A stretch of DNA of 10,557 bases, taken from contig DAOUAE010000028.1 in NCBI GenBank assembly GCA_034433795.1, positions 1-10,557 of the forward strand. The letters run 5' to 3'. This DNA is from DAOUAE01 sp034433795 (lineage in GTDB: Bacteria; Chloroflexota; UBA6077; FW602-bin22; DAOUAE01). Below the pieces are notes generated by a model. That model was not told the DNA's origin and did no database searches. It saw only the letters and a program-made list of their open reading frames with translations. Positions 1-7,013 of this stretch are shown piece after piece. The number at the start of each line of letters is the position of its first letter. The first letter of the stretch is position 1. The translations under genes were made by a program, and so were the position numbers.

Positions 1-1
1 G

Positions 2-55
2 GAGCGGCTCGCCCGCTTCCCGCACTGGGGCCGCCTGGCGCCGCAAGGTTCCTGA
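2..55 (+). CDS. C-terminal end of an upstream gene (partial)
   Basis: An open frame enters from the left edge and ends at TGA (53-55). The last residues read ERLARFPHWGRLAPQGS. Too little is present to name a family. It ends 18 bases before the ATG of the oxidoreductase gene on the same strand, so it is probably the preceding gene of the same operon. The calling rests on frame, position and spacing only, and the frame could be accidental. Confidence 0.4.
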   Translation, partial: ERLARFPHWGRLAPQGS

Positions 56-73
56 GGGCAGAGGAGGGGAACG

Positions 74-1093
74 ATGTCGGGAGAGACCCCGCTGCGGGTG
101 GCCTTCATCGGCTGTGGGAACATCGCCACCCGCCAGCACGGCCCGGCCTTCCAGACCATTCCCGGCGTCACCATCGTCGCCGGCTGCGACCTCCTCCCCG
201 AGCGGGCCCAGGCCTTCACCGCCCGCTTCGGCGGCCGCCCCTACACCGACCTCACCACCATGCTGGCCGCCGAACAGCCCGACATCGTCGTCGTCTGCAC
301 CCGCGAGGACCAGCACGTCGAGCCCACCCTCGCCGCCCTGGAGGCGGGGGCCCACGTCCTCTGCGAGAAGATTATGGCCCACACCCTGGCCGGCGGCCAG
401 GCGATGCTCATGGCCGCCCGCCGGACCAGCCGGCTCCTCGGCATTAACTACAACTACCGCTTCTTTCCGCCCCTCGTCACGCTCAAACGCCTGCTCACGG
501 AAGGAGCCCTGGGCGAGATCGCCTTCCTCAGTGTCACCGCCCACGCCTTCTGCTTCCACCACGCCCTCGACCTCCTCCGCTGGCTGGGCGGGGAAGTCGT
601 GGCCCTGACCGGCCAGGTCAGCGTCGCCGCCGACCCCCAGGTCCACTACCCGGTCCGGTGCCCCGACTTCGTCTACGTCCCCTCGCGGGCGGCCAGCGTC
701 GTGGTGCGCTTCGCCTCGGGAGCGCTCGGGACCCTCACCGCCACCCGCTACGAGCACCTCACCACCCGCCTCCTGCGGCTGGAAGTGGCCGGCGCCCGCG
801 GACGGCTGGTGGTCGACGGCCTGACGCTCGACGATATTGTCGGCCGGCTCACCCGCTGGCCCGAGGGCCAGGAGATCCCGACCGGCGCGGGGCCGGAGCG
901 GGGGTTCGCCCTCTCCTTCCAGCAGGCCGACCGGGCCTTCGTCGCCCGGGTGCGGGGCGCAGAGACCCCGGCCGCCACCGGTGAGGACGGTTACGCCGTT
1001 CTCCTTCTGGAGCGGGCCCTGGTCCTGGCCCAGACGACCGGCCGGACCATCGCCCTGCCCTCCCTCACCCCCGTCGCGGAGGTCGGCCGATGA
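74..1093 (+). CDS. Gfo/Idh/MocA family NAD(P)-dependent oxidoreductase
   Basis: A 339-residue protein, a normal length for this family of soluble sugar, inositol and aldose dehydrogenases. The N-terminal Rossmann fold has FIGCGNIA (residues 11-18) as the dinucleotide-binding loop and the second strand ending in GCD (37-39). The active-site lysine lies in CEKI (97-100); the family usually has EKP, so proline is replaced by isoleucine while Lys99 is kept. The C-terminal substrate domain has the H-A-L-D-L-L-R-W-L-G-G block (163-173), matching the family H-x-x-D motif. The ATG at 74 follows a strong GAGGAGGGG ribosome-binding site (61-69). The stop overlaps the next start (ATGA, 1090-1093), so it is translationally coupled to a TIM-barrel sugar isomerase, a pairing common in inositol and unusual-sugar catabolism. 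Substrate cannot be read from sequence. Confidence 0.95.
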   Translation: MSGETPLRVAFIGCGNIATRQHGPAFQTIPGVTIVAGCDLLPERAQAFTARFGGRPYTDLTTMLAAEQPDIVVVCTREDQHVEPTLAALEAGAHVLCEKIMAHTLAGGQAMLMAARRTSRLLGINYNYRFFPPLVTLKRLLTEGALGEIAFLSVTAHAFCFHHALDLLRWLGGEVVALTGQVSVAADPQVHYPVRCPDFVYVPSRAASVVVRFASGALGTLTATRYEHLTTRLLRLEVAGARGRLVVDGLTLDDIVGRLTRWPEGQEIPTGAGPERGFALSFQQADRAFVARVRGAETPAATGEDGYAVLLLERALVLAQTTGRTIALPSLTPVAEVGR

Positions 1094-1932
1094 CGGGACC
1101 GCTCCTGGCCTGTACCACGCACTCCTTCGGGGTGGTGCCCCTGCCGGCGGCCCTGCAGATCATCCGGGCGCTGGACTTCGCTGGCGCGGACCTTATCGCC
1201 GCCACCTTCCCCGCCCAGCTCGACCCCTACGCCCTGGCCGCCCAGCCCGACCGGGAGGCCGAGCGGATCGGGAACTTAGCGGCGGCGGTGGGGCTGCGGC
1301 TCACCGGCTGCTTTGTGGGCTTCCGGGAGCGGCTGGCCAGCCCCCAGGCCGCGGACCAGGCCCGCCTGGCAGACCTTCTGGCTGGCGTGGCAGCCTTCTG
1401 CCAGCGGCTGGGCATTCCCCACCTCCAGATGGGGGTGGGGCGGCCGGAGCCGGGGCTCGCCCCCGCCGAGCAGTTCGCGGTGGTGGTTGAGAACGTCCAG
1501 CGAGCCCGGCGGATCGCCCAGGCGGCGGGGGTCGAACTGCTCCTTGAGGCGCAGCGCGGGGCGGCCATCGCCACCCCCGACGACCTGCGGCGGCTGCTCC
1601 AGGCGGTGCCGGGGCTGCGGATAAACCACGACCCGGGCCAGTTCGCCTGTCAGGGGTTCGGGCCGGAGAGCTATGAGGACCTGTATGCGGTGACGGCGCA
1701 CATCCATCTGCGGCAGGCCCGGCCGGGGGCGCTGCAGACCCGGCTGGAGGAGGGAACGGTGGACTTCCGGCGGGTGGTGGAGCGGCTGCAGGCGGCGGGC
1801 TTCCAGGGCGTCTACGCCACCGAGTACGTCCACTTTCCCCAGGTCCCCGACTGCGCCACCGTCGATGTGGTCACCGAGACCGTGAAGATGCGCGACCTCG
1901 TCCGGAGCCTCCTGGCTGCGACCACAGCCTGA
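1090..1932 (+). CDS. Xylose-isomerase-like TIM-barrel sugar phosphate isomerase/epimerase
   Basis: A 280-residue protein of the AP-endonuclease-2/xylose-isomerase-like TIM-barrel superfamily (IolE/IolI-type sugar isomerases and epimerases). The metal-site pattern is visible: Glu153 in LLEAQRG, Asp181 in NHDPGQF, His206 in AHIHLRQA and Glu245 in ATEYV, each at the end of a predicted barrel strand. These would bind a divalent metal for ketose/aldose isomerisation or epimerisation, acting with the dehydrogenase just upstream. The ATG overlaps the upstream stop by four bases and has GGAGG at 1078-1082. No clear terminator follows; the last ~120 bases lie opposite an open minus-strand frame that continues from the truncated oxidoreductase remnant. 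The exact substrate is unknown. Confidence 0.9.
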   Translation: MTGPLLACTTHSFGVVPLPAALQIIRALDFAGADLIAATFPAQLDPYALAAQPDREAERIGNLAAAVGLRLTGCFVGFRERLASPQAADQARLADLLAGVAAFCQRLGIPHLQMGVGRPEPGLAPAEQFAVVVENVQRARRIAQAAGVELLLEAQRGAAIATPDDLRRLLQAVPGLRINHDPGQFACQGFGPESYEDLYAVTAHIHLRQARPGALQTRLEEGTVDFRRVVERLQAAGFQGVYATEYVHFPQVPDCATVDVVTETVKMRDLVRSLLAATTA

Positions 1933-2243
1933 GAGAGCCGGTGAGTGGGAGCACGGGCTAGCGCCGCCAGCCTTCCTAACCGCTCTGAGTGATGCGGCCG
2001 CTCCAACAGCCGCCGGTAGTCGGTGGTGGCGAAGGCGAGGTTCCACCGCTGCTGCGTGGCCTCGAGCGCCTCCGGACGCCGGTCCGCACAGCCCACCACC
2101 CGGTAGCCCGCCTTACGATACTGTGGCAGATGGGCGCTGTTGACCACGCTCCCCGCGCCGATAAACCCGATCCCCAGCGGGCAGTCGCGCGGCAGCGGCA
2201 CCGGCACCATAAACGAAGGGATGACCCCCACAGGCTGACTCAT
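1812..2243 (-). pseudogene. 5' remnant of a Gfo/Idh/MocA oxidoreductase gene
   Basis: The ATG (2241-2243 on the minus strand) overlaps the stop of the upstream epimerase as ATGA and has a strong GGGAGGGGAG ribosome-binding site. Residues 23-81 are a clear Gfo/Idh/MocA N-terminus: GIGFIGAG (24-31), GCADRRPEALE (51-61) and DYRRLLE (75-81). Similarity ends at about residue 83, near position 1994. The frame then runs through non-homologous sequence and antisense to the 3' end of the plus-strand TIM-barrel gene until a stop at 1812, giving a 143-residue chimera. More than half of the Rossmann domain, the active-site lysine and the whole C-terminal domain are missing, so the product cannot be an active dehydrogenase. 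It is not a copy of the complete oxidoreductase at 74-1093: the N-terminal sequences differ well beyond the shared motif. Confidence 0.8.
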
Positions 2244-3091
2244 CGCTCCCCTCCCGCCGTCGGGAGCAGCCGGCGCAGGAAGGCCAGGCTCTCCCGGGCA
2301 TAGGTCAGTGGATCGGGAAAGAGCGGCCGCCAGATGGCCGTGGCCGCCGCAATCTCGGGTATCTGCCCGTTGAACGTCTCGCAGACCAGCCAGCCCCGGT
2401 AGCCCACCGCCCGGAGCGCCGCCAGCACCTCCCCCCACGGGAGGTGCCCGCTCCCCACGATCCCCCGGTCGTTCTCCGATAGATGCACGTGCCGCAGCCA
2501 GGCCCCGGCCGCCCGAATGGCCCCGGCCAGCGATTTCTCCTCGATGTTGAGATGGAAGGTGTCCAGATGCACCCCCAGCCAGGGACTCCCCACCTCCGCC
2601 ACCAGCCGACAGGCCTGAGCGGCCGTGTTCAGAAAATGGGTCTCAAACCGGTTGAGCGGCTCCAGCGCCACCACCACCCCGGCCTCCGCCGCCAGGGCCG
2701 CCACCACCCGCAGCCCCTCGACCGCCGCCCGCCACTCGGCCGCCGTGGGCGGCGCCCCGGTCCGGACCCCCACCGGCGCGTAGAGAGGCCCGCAGAGCAC
2801 CGACGCCCCCAGCGCCCGGGCCACCCCGAGACACTGCCTCAGAAAGGCCAGGGCGGCCGGCTGCGCGTCCGGAACGAGCAGACTGGCCCCCTCCGGCAGG
2901 GCGCAGGCAAGCGTGCACTCCAGCCCGCTGGCCTGCAGCGCCTCCCGGACAGGAGCCGGGTCGAAGGCCGCCGGGTGGAAGAGGGGCAGCTCCACCCCCT
3001 CGTAGCCCAGGGCGGCGAGCACGGGGAAGAGGGCCCGTTCGGCCGGACCGACGGTGGCCGACCAGGCCATCAGGTTGATCCCCAGACGCAC
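2240..3091 (-). CDS. D-tagatose/D-psicose 3-epimerase family sugar epimerase
   Basis: A 283-residue TIM-barrel enzyme of the ketose 3-epimerase family, which interconverts ketohexoses at C3 (for example fructose and psicose). All expected active-site residues are visible: metal ligands Glu144 (VALEPLNRFE), Asp177 (GVHLDTFH), His203 (HVHLSENDRG) and Glu238 (CETF), and substrate-contact residues Glu150, His180 and Arg209. From memory of the Pseudomonas cichorii enzyme (152, 158, 185, 188, 211, 217, 246), all seven differ by the same offset of eight, which strongly supports the family. The start is GTG at 3091, six bases after a GGAGG (3098-3102). The gene sits three bases after the stop of a broken isomerase and overlaps a broken oxidoreductase by ATGA. 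It looks functional, but no clear promoter lies upstream, so expression is uncertain. L-ribulose or tagatose epimerase activity is equally possible. Confidence 0.93.
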   Translation of the reverse strand: MRLGINLMAWSATVGPAERALFPVLAALGYEGVELPLFHPAAFDPAPVREALQASGLECTLACALPEGASLLVPDAQPAALAFLRQCLGVARALGASVLCGPLYAPVGVRTGAPPTAAEWRAAVEGLRVVAALAAEAGVVVALEPLNRFETHFLNTAAQACRLVAEVGSPWLGVHLDTFHLNIEEKSLAGAIRAAGAWLRHVHLSENDRGIVGSGHLPWGEVLAALRAVGYRGWLVCETFNGQIPEIAAATAIWRPLFPDPLTYARESLAFLRRLLPTAGGER

Positions 3092-3094
3092 CGC

Positions 3095-3262
3095 TTACCT
3101 CCGGGCGGCCAGGTTGGCGTTGGCCTCGTCCACCAGCCGCCGGACCCAGGCCAGGCTGCGCTCGAGGAGCGGGCCGCCCTGGCCCTCGCATTCGATGCTC
3201 AGGACCCCATCGTCGCCGATCGCCACCAGCATGTCGAGACAGCGGGCGGAGGATGCAGCCAG
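3095..3262 (-). pseudogene. 3' remnant of a sugar phosphate isomerase/epimerase gene
   Basis: On the minus strand an open stretch of about 55 codons follows an in-frame TGA (3263-3265) and ends with TAA (3095-3097). It contains LVAIGDDGVLSIECEG followed by an amphipathic helix and ends NLAARR. The DGVLSIE-type strand followed by a final helix is typical of the last barrel strand and C-terminus of sugar phosphate isomerases, including the final metal-binding glutamate. No full gene lies upstream: beyond 3262 comes a plus-strand promoter. An ATG at 3230-3232 would give a 45-residue peptide without its own ribosome-binding site. It ends three bases before the intact epimerase and its last codons supply that gene's GGAGG, as expected for the former preceding gene of the operon. 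Confidence 0.7.
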
Positions 3263-3269
3263 TCAACCC

Positions 3270-3298
3270 TTGCCAGGCGCCAGGCGAGCGGGTACAAT
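3270..3298 (+). promoter_or_regulatory. Sigma-70-type promoter for the spermidine-synthase-like gene
   Basis: TTGCCA (3270-3275) and TACAAT (3293-3298) each match five of six consensus bases and are separated by exactly 17 bases. Transcription would start near 3305, about 65 bases before the preferred GTG start. The site begins eight bases after the end of the broken isomerase remnant. Confidence 0.75.
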
Positions 3299-3369
3299 AG
3301 CCGGCGTCGAGCGGGTCTGTGCGCCCCGCCAGCAGTCCGCGCGGGCGGTCACCACGGGGAGAGGAGAGC

Positions 3370-4914
3370 GTGCTGCGGTACAGTAACGTCTGGGTCGGAA
3401 GCCTCATCGCCTTTATCGCCAGCGGCTGCACGCTGGTCATCGAACTCATCGCCGGCCGGATCATGGCCCCCTACATCGGCGTCTCCCTCTACACCTGGAC
3501 CAGCATCATCGGCGTGGTCCTGGCCGGCATCAGCCTGGGAAACTACGTCGGCGGCCGGATCGCCGACCGCCGGGCCACCCCCACCACCCTGGGTCTCCTC
3601 TTCATCGTCTCCGGCCTCGCCACCCTCTTTATCCTCTTCGCCACCCAGCTCCTGGCCAACGGCACGCTCCCGCGCACGATCCCGCTCGTCCCCCGGATCG
3701 TCCTCTACACCACGATCATCTTCTTCCTGCCCAGCTTCCTCCTCGGCACGATCTCCCCGGTCGTGGTCAAATTGACGCTGAACGATCTGAATCAGACCGG
3801 CAATGTCGTCGGCCGCATCTACGCCTTCTCCACCGCCGGCAGTATCGTCGGCACCTTCCTCACCGGCTTCGTCCTGGTCGAGATGATGGGCACGCGGGCC
3901 ATCGTCTGGAGCGTGGGCATCCTGCTCATCTTTATGGGCCTGGTCATCGGCCAGTTCTGGCGCGGACTGGCCCGCCAGATGACCGGGGCGATGGTGGTGG
4001 CCGGACTGGGCGGCTTCCTCTGGCAGTACGGCGGACACTTCCAGGCCCCCTGCCTGAAGGAGACCAGCTACTACTGTATCAAGGTCATCGACCAGGAACT
4101 GCCCGAAGGGATCCCGGTTAAGGCGCTGGTCCTGGACCACCTGATCCACAGCTACAACTCCGTCGAGGACCCGACGGTGCTGGGCTACGGTTACGAGCGC
4201 ATCTACGCCGAGATCACCACCTACGTGGCCGAGAAGAAGCCGGCGCTACGGGCGCTCTTCGTCGGCGGCGGCGGCTACACCTTCCCCCGCTATCTGGAGG
4301 CCGTCTACCCCCAGAGCCAGATCGATGTGGTCGAGATCGATCCCTGGGTGACCGAGATCAGTCATCTATACCTGGGACTCCGCCGCGATACCCGCATTCG
4401 CACCTTCAACCAGGACGCCCGGCTCTTCTTCATCGAGCGCCAGCCGGAAAAAGAGTACGACGTCATCTACGGCGACGCCTTCAACGACCTCTCGATCCCC
4501 TACCACCTGACCACGGCCGAATTCGCCGGCCAGCTGCGCAAGAGCCTCAAAGACGACGGCCTCTACATCGCCAACGTCATCGACAACTTCCAGACCGGCG
4601 AGTTCCTGCGCGCCTACATGCGCGCCCTGAAGGTCCACTTCCCCTATCTCTACCTCTTCGGCATCGGCCGCTCCTGGGAGGTCAACGCCCCCAACACCTT
4701 CGTGGTGGTGGCCGCCCTCCAGCCGCTGGACCTGCAGGCCTGGCAGGAGACCGTCGCCCGCAAGAACGGCGGCCGCATCACCAGCGCGGTCCTGCCAGCC
4801 GAGGACCTGGCCCGCTACCTCCAGAGCGGCCGGCCGATCGTCCTGACCGACGACTACGCGCCCGCCGATAACCTGGTGGCGCCGCTCTTCATCCAGCGCG
4901 AACGGGTCAACTGA
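3370..4914 (+). CDS. Fused membrane / spermidine synthase-like protein
   Basis: With the GTG at 3370 the protein has 514 residues. An in-frame GTG at 3319 would add 17 residues, but GGAGAGGAG (3359-3367) sits correctly only for 3370. The N-terminal half has about seven hydrophobic segments (near 10-30, 42-62, 74-97, 107-131, 153-171, 177-197, 204-218). The C-terminal half is a spermidine-synthase-like Rossmann domain: LFVGGGGYTFPRYL (296-309), VVEIDP (320-325), YGDAF near 367-371, IPYHLTTAEF (376-385) and the conserved LTDDYAPADNL near the C-terminus. This is the family usually annotated as fused MFS/spermidine synthase. Soluble relatives transfer an aminopropyl group from decarboxylated SAM to putrescine; whether this one does so is unproven, since the canonical catalytic loop is only loosely kept. 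Twenty-four bases separate it from the S41 protease, suggesting co-transcription. Confidence 0.9.
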   Translation: MLRYSNVWVGSLIAFIASGCTLVIELIAGRIMAPYIGVSLYTWTSIIGVVLAGISLGNYVGGRIADRRATPTTLGLLFIVSGLATLFILFATQLLANGTLPRTIPLVPRIVLYTTIIFFLPSFLLGTISPVVVKLTLNDLNQTGNVVGRIYAFSTAGSIVGTFLTGFVLVEMMGTRAIVWSVGILLIFMGLVIGQFWRGLARQMTGAMVVAGLGGFLWQYGGHFQAPCLKETSYYCIKVIDQELPEGIPVKALVLDHLIHSYNSVEDPTVLGYGYERIYAEITTYVAEKKPALRALFVGGGGYTFPRYLEAVYPQSQIDVVEIDPWVTEISHLYLGLRRDTRIRTFNQDARLFFIERQPEKEYDVIYGDAFNDLSIPYHLTTAEFAGQLRKSLKDDGLYIANVIDNFQTGEFLRAYMRALKVHFPYLYLFGIGRSWEVNAPNTFVVVAALQPLDLQAWQETVARKNGGRITSAVLPAEDLARYLQSGRPIVLTDDYAPADNLVAPLFIQRERVN

Positions 4915-4938
4915 GACCGAAAGGAGCCGGGAACGGGC

Positions 4939-6318
4939 GTGGAACAGTGGCGCAGCCCCCACCGACGCCAGAGCTGGCGGATCGTCGGCGGGCTTCTACT
5001 GGGGCTGGCGGTCCTTCTGAGCGCCTGCACAACCGACCTCGACGAACCACCCTCCCCGGTCGAGCCCGGGCCTGAGCGCCGGCTGGAGACGGTGGTCCAG
5101 ACCCTGAACCTGGCCTTCCAGTACCTCCAGGAGCGCTACGCCGAGCCGGTCGACTCCGGGGCGCTCTTCCGGGCCGCCAACCGGGGCCTGCGCCAGGGAC
5201 TCTGGGGCGTCGGGCTGCTGACCGCCGACGTCCGCGACCTCTACGGACCGGACCCGCGCCGCAACTGGCAGGTCTTCCACCAGCAGTTCCTGAACCTGGT
5301 GCTGTCGTACGGGCAGAAAACGCCCCCGCAATGGCTGGCCCACCGGGCGATCCGGGCCGCCGCCGCCAGTCTGAACGACTGCCACACCGTGTTCCTGGAC
5401 CCGCAGCAGTACGCAGAACAGCTCCAGCGGCTGAGCGGGCAGATGCAGTTCGGGGGGATCGGGGTCATCCTGGGACGCCGCGAGGCCCCCAGCCCGCTGG
5501 TCATCGCCGAGGTGTTCGACGACAGCCCGGCCGCCCGGGCCGGCCTCCAGCCCGGCGATGTCATCGAAGCGGTGGACAGCCAGCCGACCCGCGACCTGGA
5601 GACCGAGGCCCTTGTCCAGCGCATCCGGGGGGCCGTGGGCACACCGGTCCGGCTGACGATCCGCCGGGAGCGGACCGGCGAGCGGTTCGAGGTCACCCTC
5701 CTCCGGGCGCCGATCCGCCCGCCGGTGCTGCGCAGCCAGGTGCTGCCGGGCCCCATCGGCTACATTCGGATCTACAGTTTCCCCCAGACGCTGCCCGCCG
5801 ACCTGGACACCACCTTACAGGCGTTCGACCGGCAGCGGGTCCGGGCGCTCATCCTCGATCTCCGCGACAACAGCGGCGGCGACCTCCAGGCGGTGACCGC
5901 CAGCCTCAGCCGCTTCGTCCGCGCCGGCCCGCTCTTCCACCAGGTCGCCCGCACCGGCGAGCGGACGACCTACCAGGCAACCCAGAGCTACTGGCTGGGG
6001 GCGCGGCCGCTGGTGGTGCTGGTCAACCAGGGCACCGGGTCGGGCGGCGAGATCTTCGCGACGGCGATCCAGGAGCACGGTACCGGCCGGGTGGTCGGCA
6101 CCCGGACGGCCGGCTGCGTCTCCACCGGCCAGGTCTTCCGGCTGCCCGACGGCTCGGCCCTGGAGATCGCCACCGCCCGCGTGCTGACCGGTCTGGGCCA
6201 GCGCGAACTCAATCGGGTGGGCGTCCAGCCCGACGACGAGGTCCCCATGACCCCGGCCGACCTGGCGGCCGGCCACGACCCCCAACTCGACCGGGCCCGC
6301 ACCCTCCTGGGCGGCTAG
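4939..6318 (+). CDS. S41-family (C-terminal-processing-type) protease, lipoprotein
   Basis: A 459-residue protein. A basic N-terminus and hydrophobic stretch (15-29) end in LLSAC with Cys30, a lipobox, so it is probably a membrane-anchored extracytoplasmic lipoprotein. A helical region follows, then LNDCHTVFLDP (145-155), a PDZ domain (about 165-255, with GIGV and GLQPGDVI) and the S41 core. The core has ILDLRDNSGGDL (305-316), the nucleophile Ser368 in GSGGE, and the C-terminal GVQPDDEV. Aligned without gaps to the Prc/CtpA block, the lysine of the Ser-Lys dyad falls on Cys393 (TAGC instead of TFGK). His149 in DCHT resembles the histidine of tricorn/S41B-type members, so a Ser-His mechanism or an inactive homologue is possible. 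The GTG start has AAGGAG 12 bases upstream, rather far. The stop overlaps the convergent regulator's stop. Confidence 0.9.
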   Translation: MEQWRSPHRRQSWRIVGGLLLGLAVLLSACTTDLDEPPSPVEPGPERRLETVVQTLNLAFQYLQERYAEPVDSGALFRAANRGLRQGLWGVGLLTADVRDLYGPDPRRNWQVFHQQFLNLVLSYGQKTPPQWLAHRAIRAAAASLNDCHTVFLDPQQYAEQLQRLSGQMQFGGIGVILGRREAPSPLVIAEVFDDSPAARAGLQPGDVIEAVDSQPTRDLETEALVQRIRGAVGTPVRLTIRRERTGERFEVTLLRAPIRPPVLRSQVLPGPIGYIRIYSFPQTLPADLDTTLQAFDRQRVRALILDLRDNSGGDLQAVTASLSRFVRAGPLFHQVARTGERTTYQATQSYWLGARPLVVLVNQGTGSGGEIFATAIQEHGTGRVVGTRTAGCVSTGQVFRLPDGSALEIATARVLTGLGQRELNRVGVQPDDEVPMTPADLAAGHDPQLDRARTLLGG

Positions 6319-6965
6319 CCGCTCGCCTGACCATCGGGCCCGCTGATGGCGAACCGGCAGCGCGTCTGCTCCCCCACCTGGCAGGCCGCGTGCACCCGCC
6401 CCTCGGGGAAGAGGCCGCTTAAGAGAGCGTGGCTGAAGGCGCAGGCCTCGGGGTAGGCGGCCACCACCTCCTGGAGGGGGCAGCTGTAGCCGGCGATGAG
6501 GTAGCCGGCCACCGGGTGCGCCTCAACCTCGGCCACCGCCCCCATCTCGCGCAGGAGATCGGCCACCGCCCCAACCCGCTGCGGGAGCGGCAGCCCGGCC
6601 AGCCGCGACCAGACCTGACGGGCGAACCGCTCGCCGATGCGCCGGAAGAGATCCGCCAGCCGGTCCCGCCCCTGGGCCTGGACGATCTCGTCGGCCAGCG
6701 CCCGCAGGACCGCGCCGTAGGGCTTGGCCAGCAGACGGGCGGCGGCCGGCGTGCAGGCGTAGGTGACCGCCGGCCGGCGCCGGCTCGGCCGGCGGCCGCT
6801 CGGGGCCACCAGTCCGTCACGCTCCAGCGCCAGGAGCTGCGCCCGAACGGCGTTGGCCGTCAGCCCCAGCGCCCCGGCCAGTTCGTCGACCGTACGCTCC
6901 CCCCGCCAGAGAAGCTCCAGGATGCGCCGACGGGTGCTCTCCCTGGTCTCCACCACCGTCCCCAC
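6315..6965 (-). CDS. SufR-like winged-helix regulator with conserved cysteines
   Basis: A 216-residue transcription factor. The N-terminal winged helix-turn-helix (about 10-75) has RTVDELAGALGLTANAVRAQLLALERDGLV and a basic wing RRPSRRRP. The C-terminal ligand domain carries Cys162 (YSCPLQEV), Cys175 (YPEACAF), Cys195 and Cys203 (TRCRF). Cys162, Cys175 and Cys203 form C-X12-C-X27-C, the spacing I recall for the [4Fe-4S] ligands of actinobacterial SufR repressors. SufR normally represses suf Fe-S assembly genes; none is visible here. Instead the gene diverges from a small-membrane-protein/cupredoxin operon across a region with a 9-bp inverted repeat, suggesting it controls that operon and itself. 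GTG at 6965 is the longest start, but lacks a well-placed ribosome-binding site; the GTGs at codons 4 and 5 are alternatives. A DeoR/ArsR-like regulator binding another ligand is the main alternative. Confidence 0.88.
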   Translation of the reverse strand: MGTVVETRESTRRRILELLWRGERTVDELAGALGLTANAVRAQLLALERDGLVAPSGRRPSRRRPAVTYACTPAAARLLAKPYGAVLRALADEIVQAQGRDRLADLFRRIGERFARQVWSRLAGLPLPQRVGAVADLLREMGAVAEVEAHPVAGYLIAGYSCPLQEVVAAYPEACAFSHALLSGLFPEGRVHAACQVGEQTRCRFAISGPDGQASG

Positions 6966-6985
6966 GCCGCGAAGATGCTGCCCTC

Positions 6986-6996
6986 ATTCTACCAGA
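6986..6996 (-). promoter_or_regulatory. Extended -10 promoter for the SufR-like regulator
   Basis: On the minus strand TCTGGTAGAAT contains a TGn extension followed by TAGAAT (five of six matches to TATAAT). Initiation would be near 6979, about 14 bases before the GTG at 6965. No good -35 hexamer is placed 17 bases upstream; that position is the TATATA stretch bordering the inverted repeat. Confidence 0.45.
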
Positions 6997-7013
6997 TTCG
7001 TCCCCAAATATAT

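Noticed and set aside
1960..1977. Possible terminator GGCT...AGCC after the TIM-barrel gene
   Set aside because: Only four pairs with mismatches inside and no T-run; too weak to call.
3261..3266. Minus-strand TTGACT as a -35 box for the epimerase remnant operon
   Set aside because: No -10-like hexamer follows at 16-18 bases (the position reads GC-rich), so a promoter is not supported.
3319..3369. Upstream GTG start adding 17 residues to the spermidine-synthase-like protein
   Set aside because: It would leave a leader of only ~15 bases without a ribosome-binding site, while the GTG at 3370 has GGAGAGGAG just upstream and begins right before the first membrane helix.
2483..3775. A 430-codon plus-strand frame across the epimerase and the spermidine-synthase-like gene
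   Set aside because: It is antisense to the epimerase, which has its complete active site, and out of frame with the membrane protein. The Ser/Pro-rich tail is a frame-shifted shadow.
3349..4149. A 266-codon minus-strand frame rich in Asp, Glu and Gly
   Set aside because: Antisense to the transmembrane part of the spermidine-synthase-like protein; acidic low complexity is the expected complement of that coding sequence.
5331..6422. A 363-codon plus-strand frame overlapping the S41 protease
   Set aside because: It lies in a different frame of a gene with clear PDZ and S41 motifs, and its composition is Pro/Arg/Gly low complexity.
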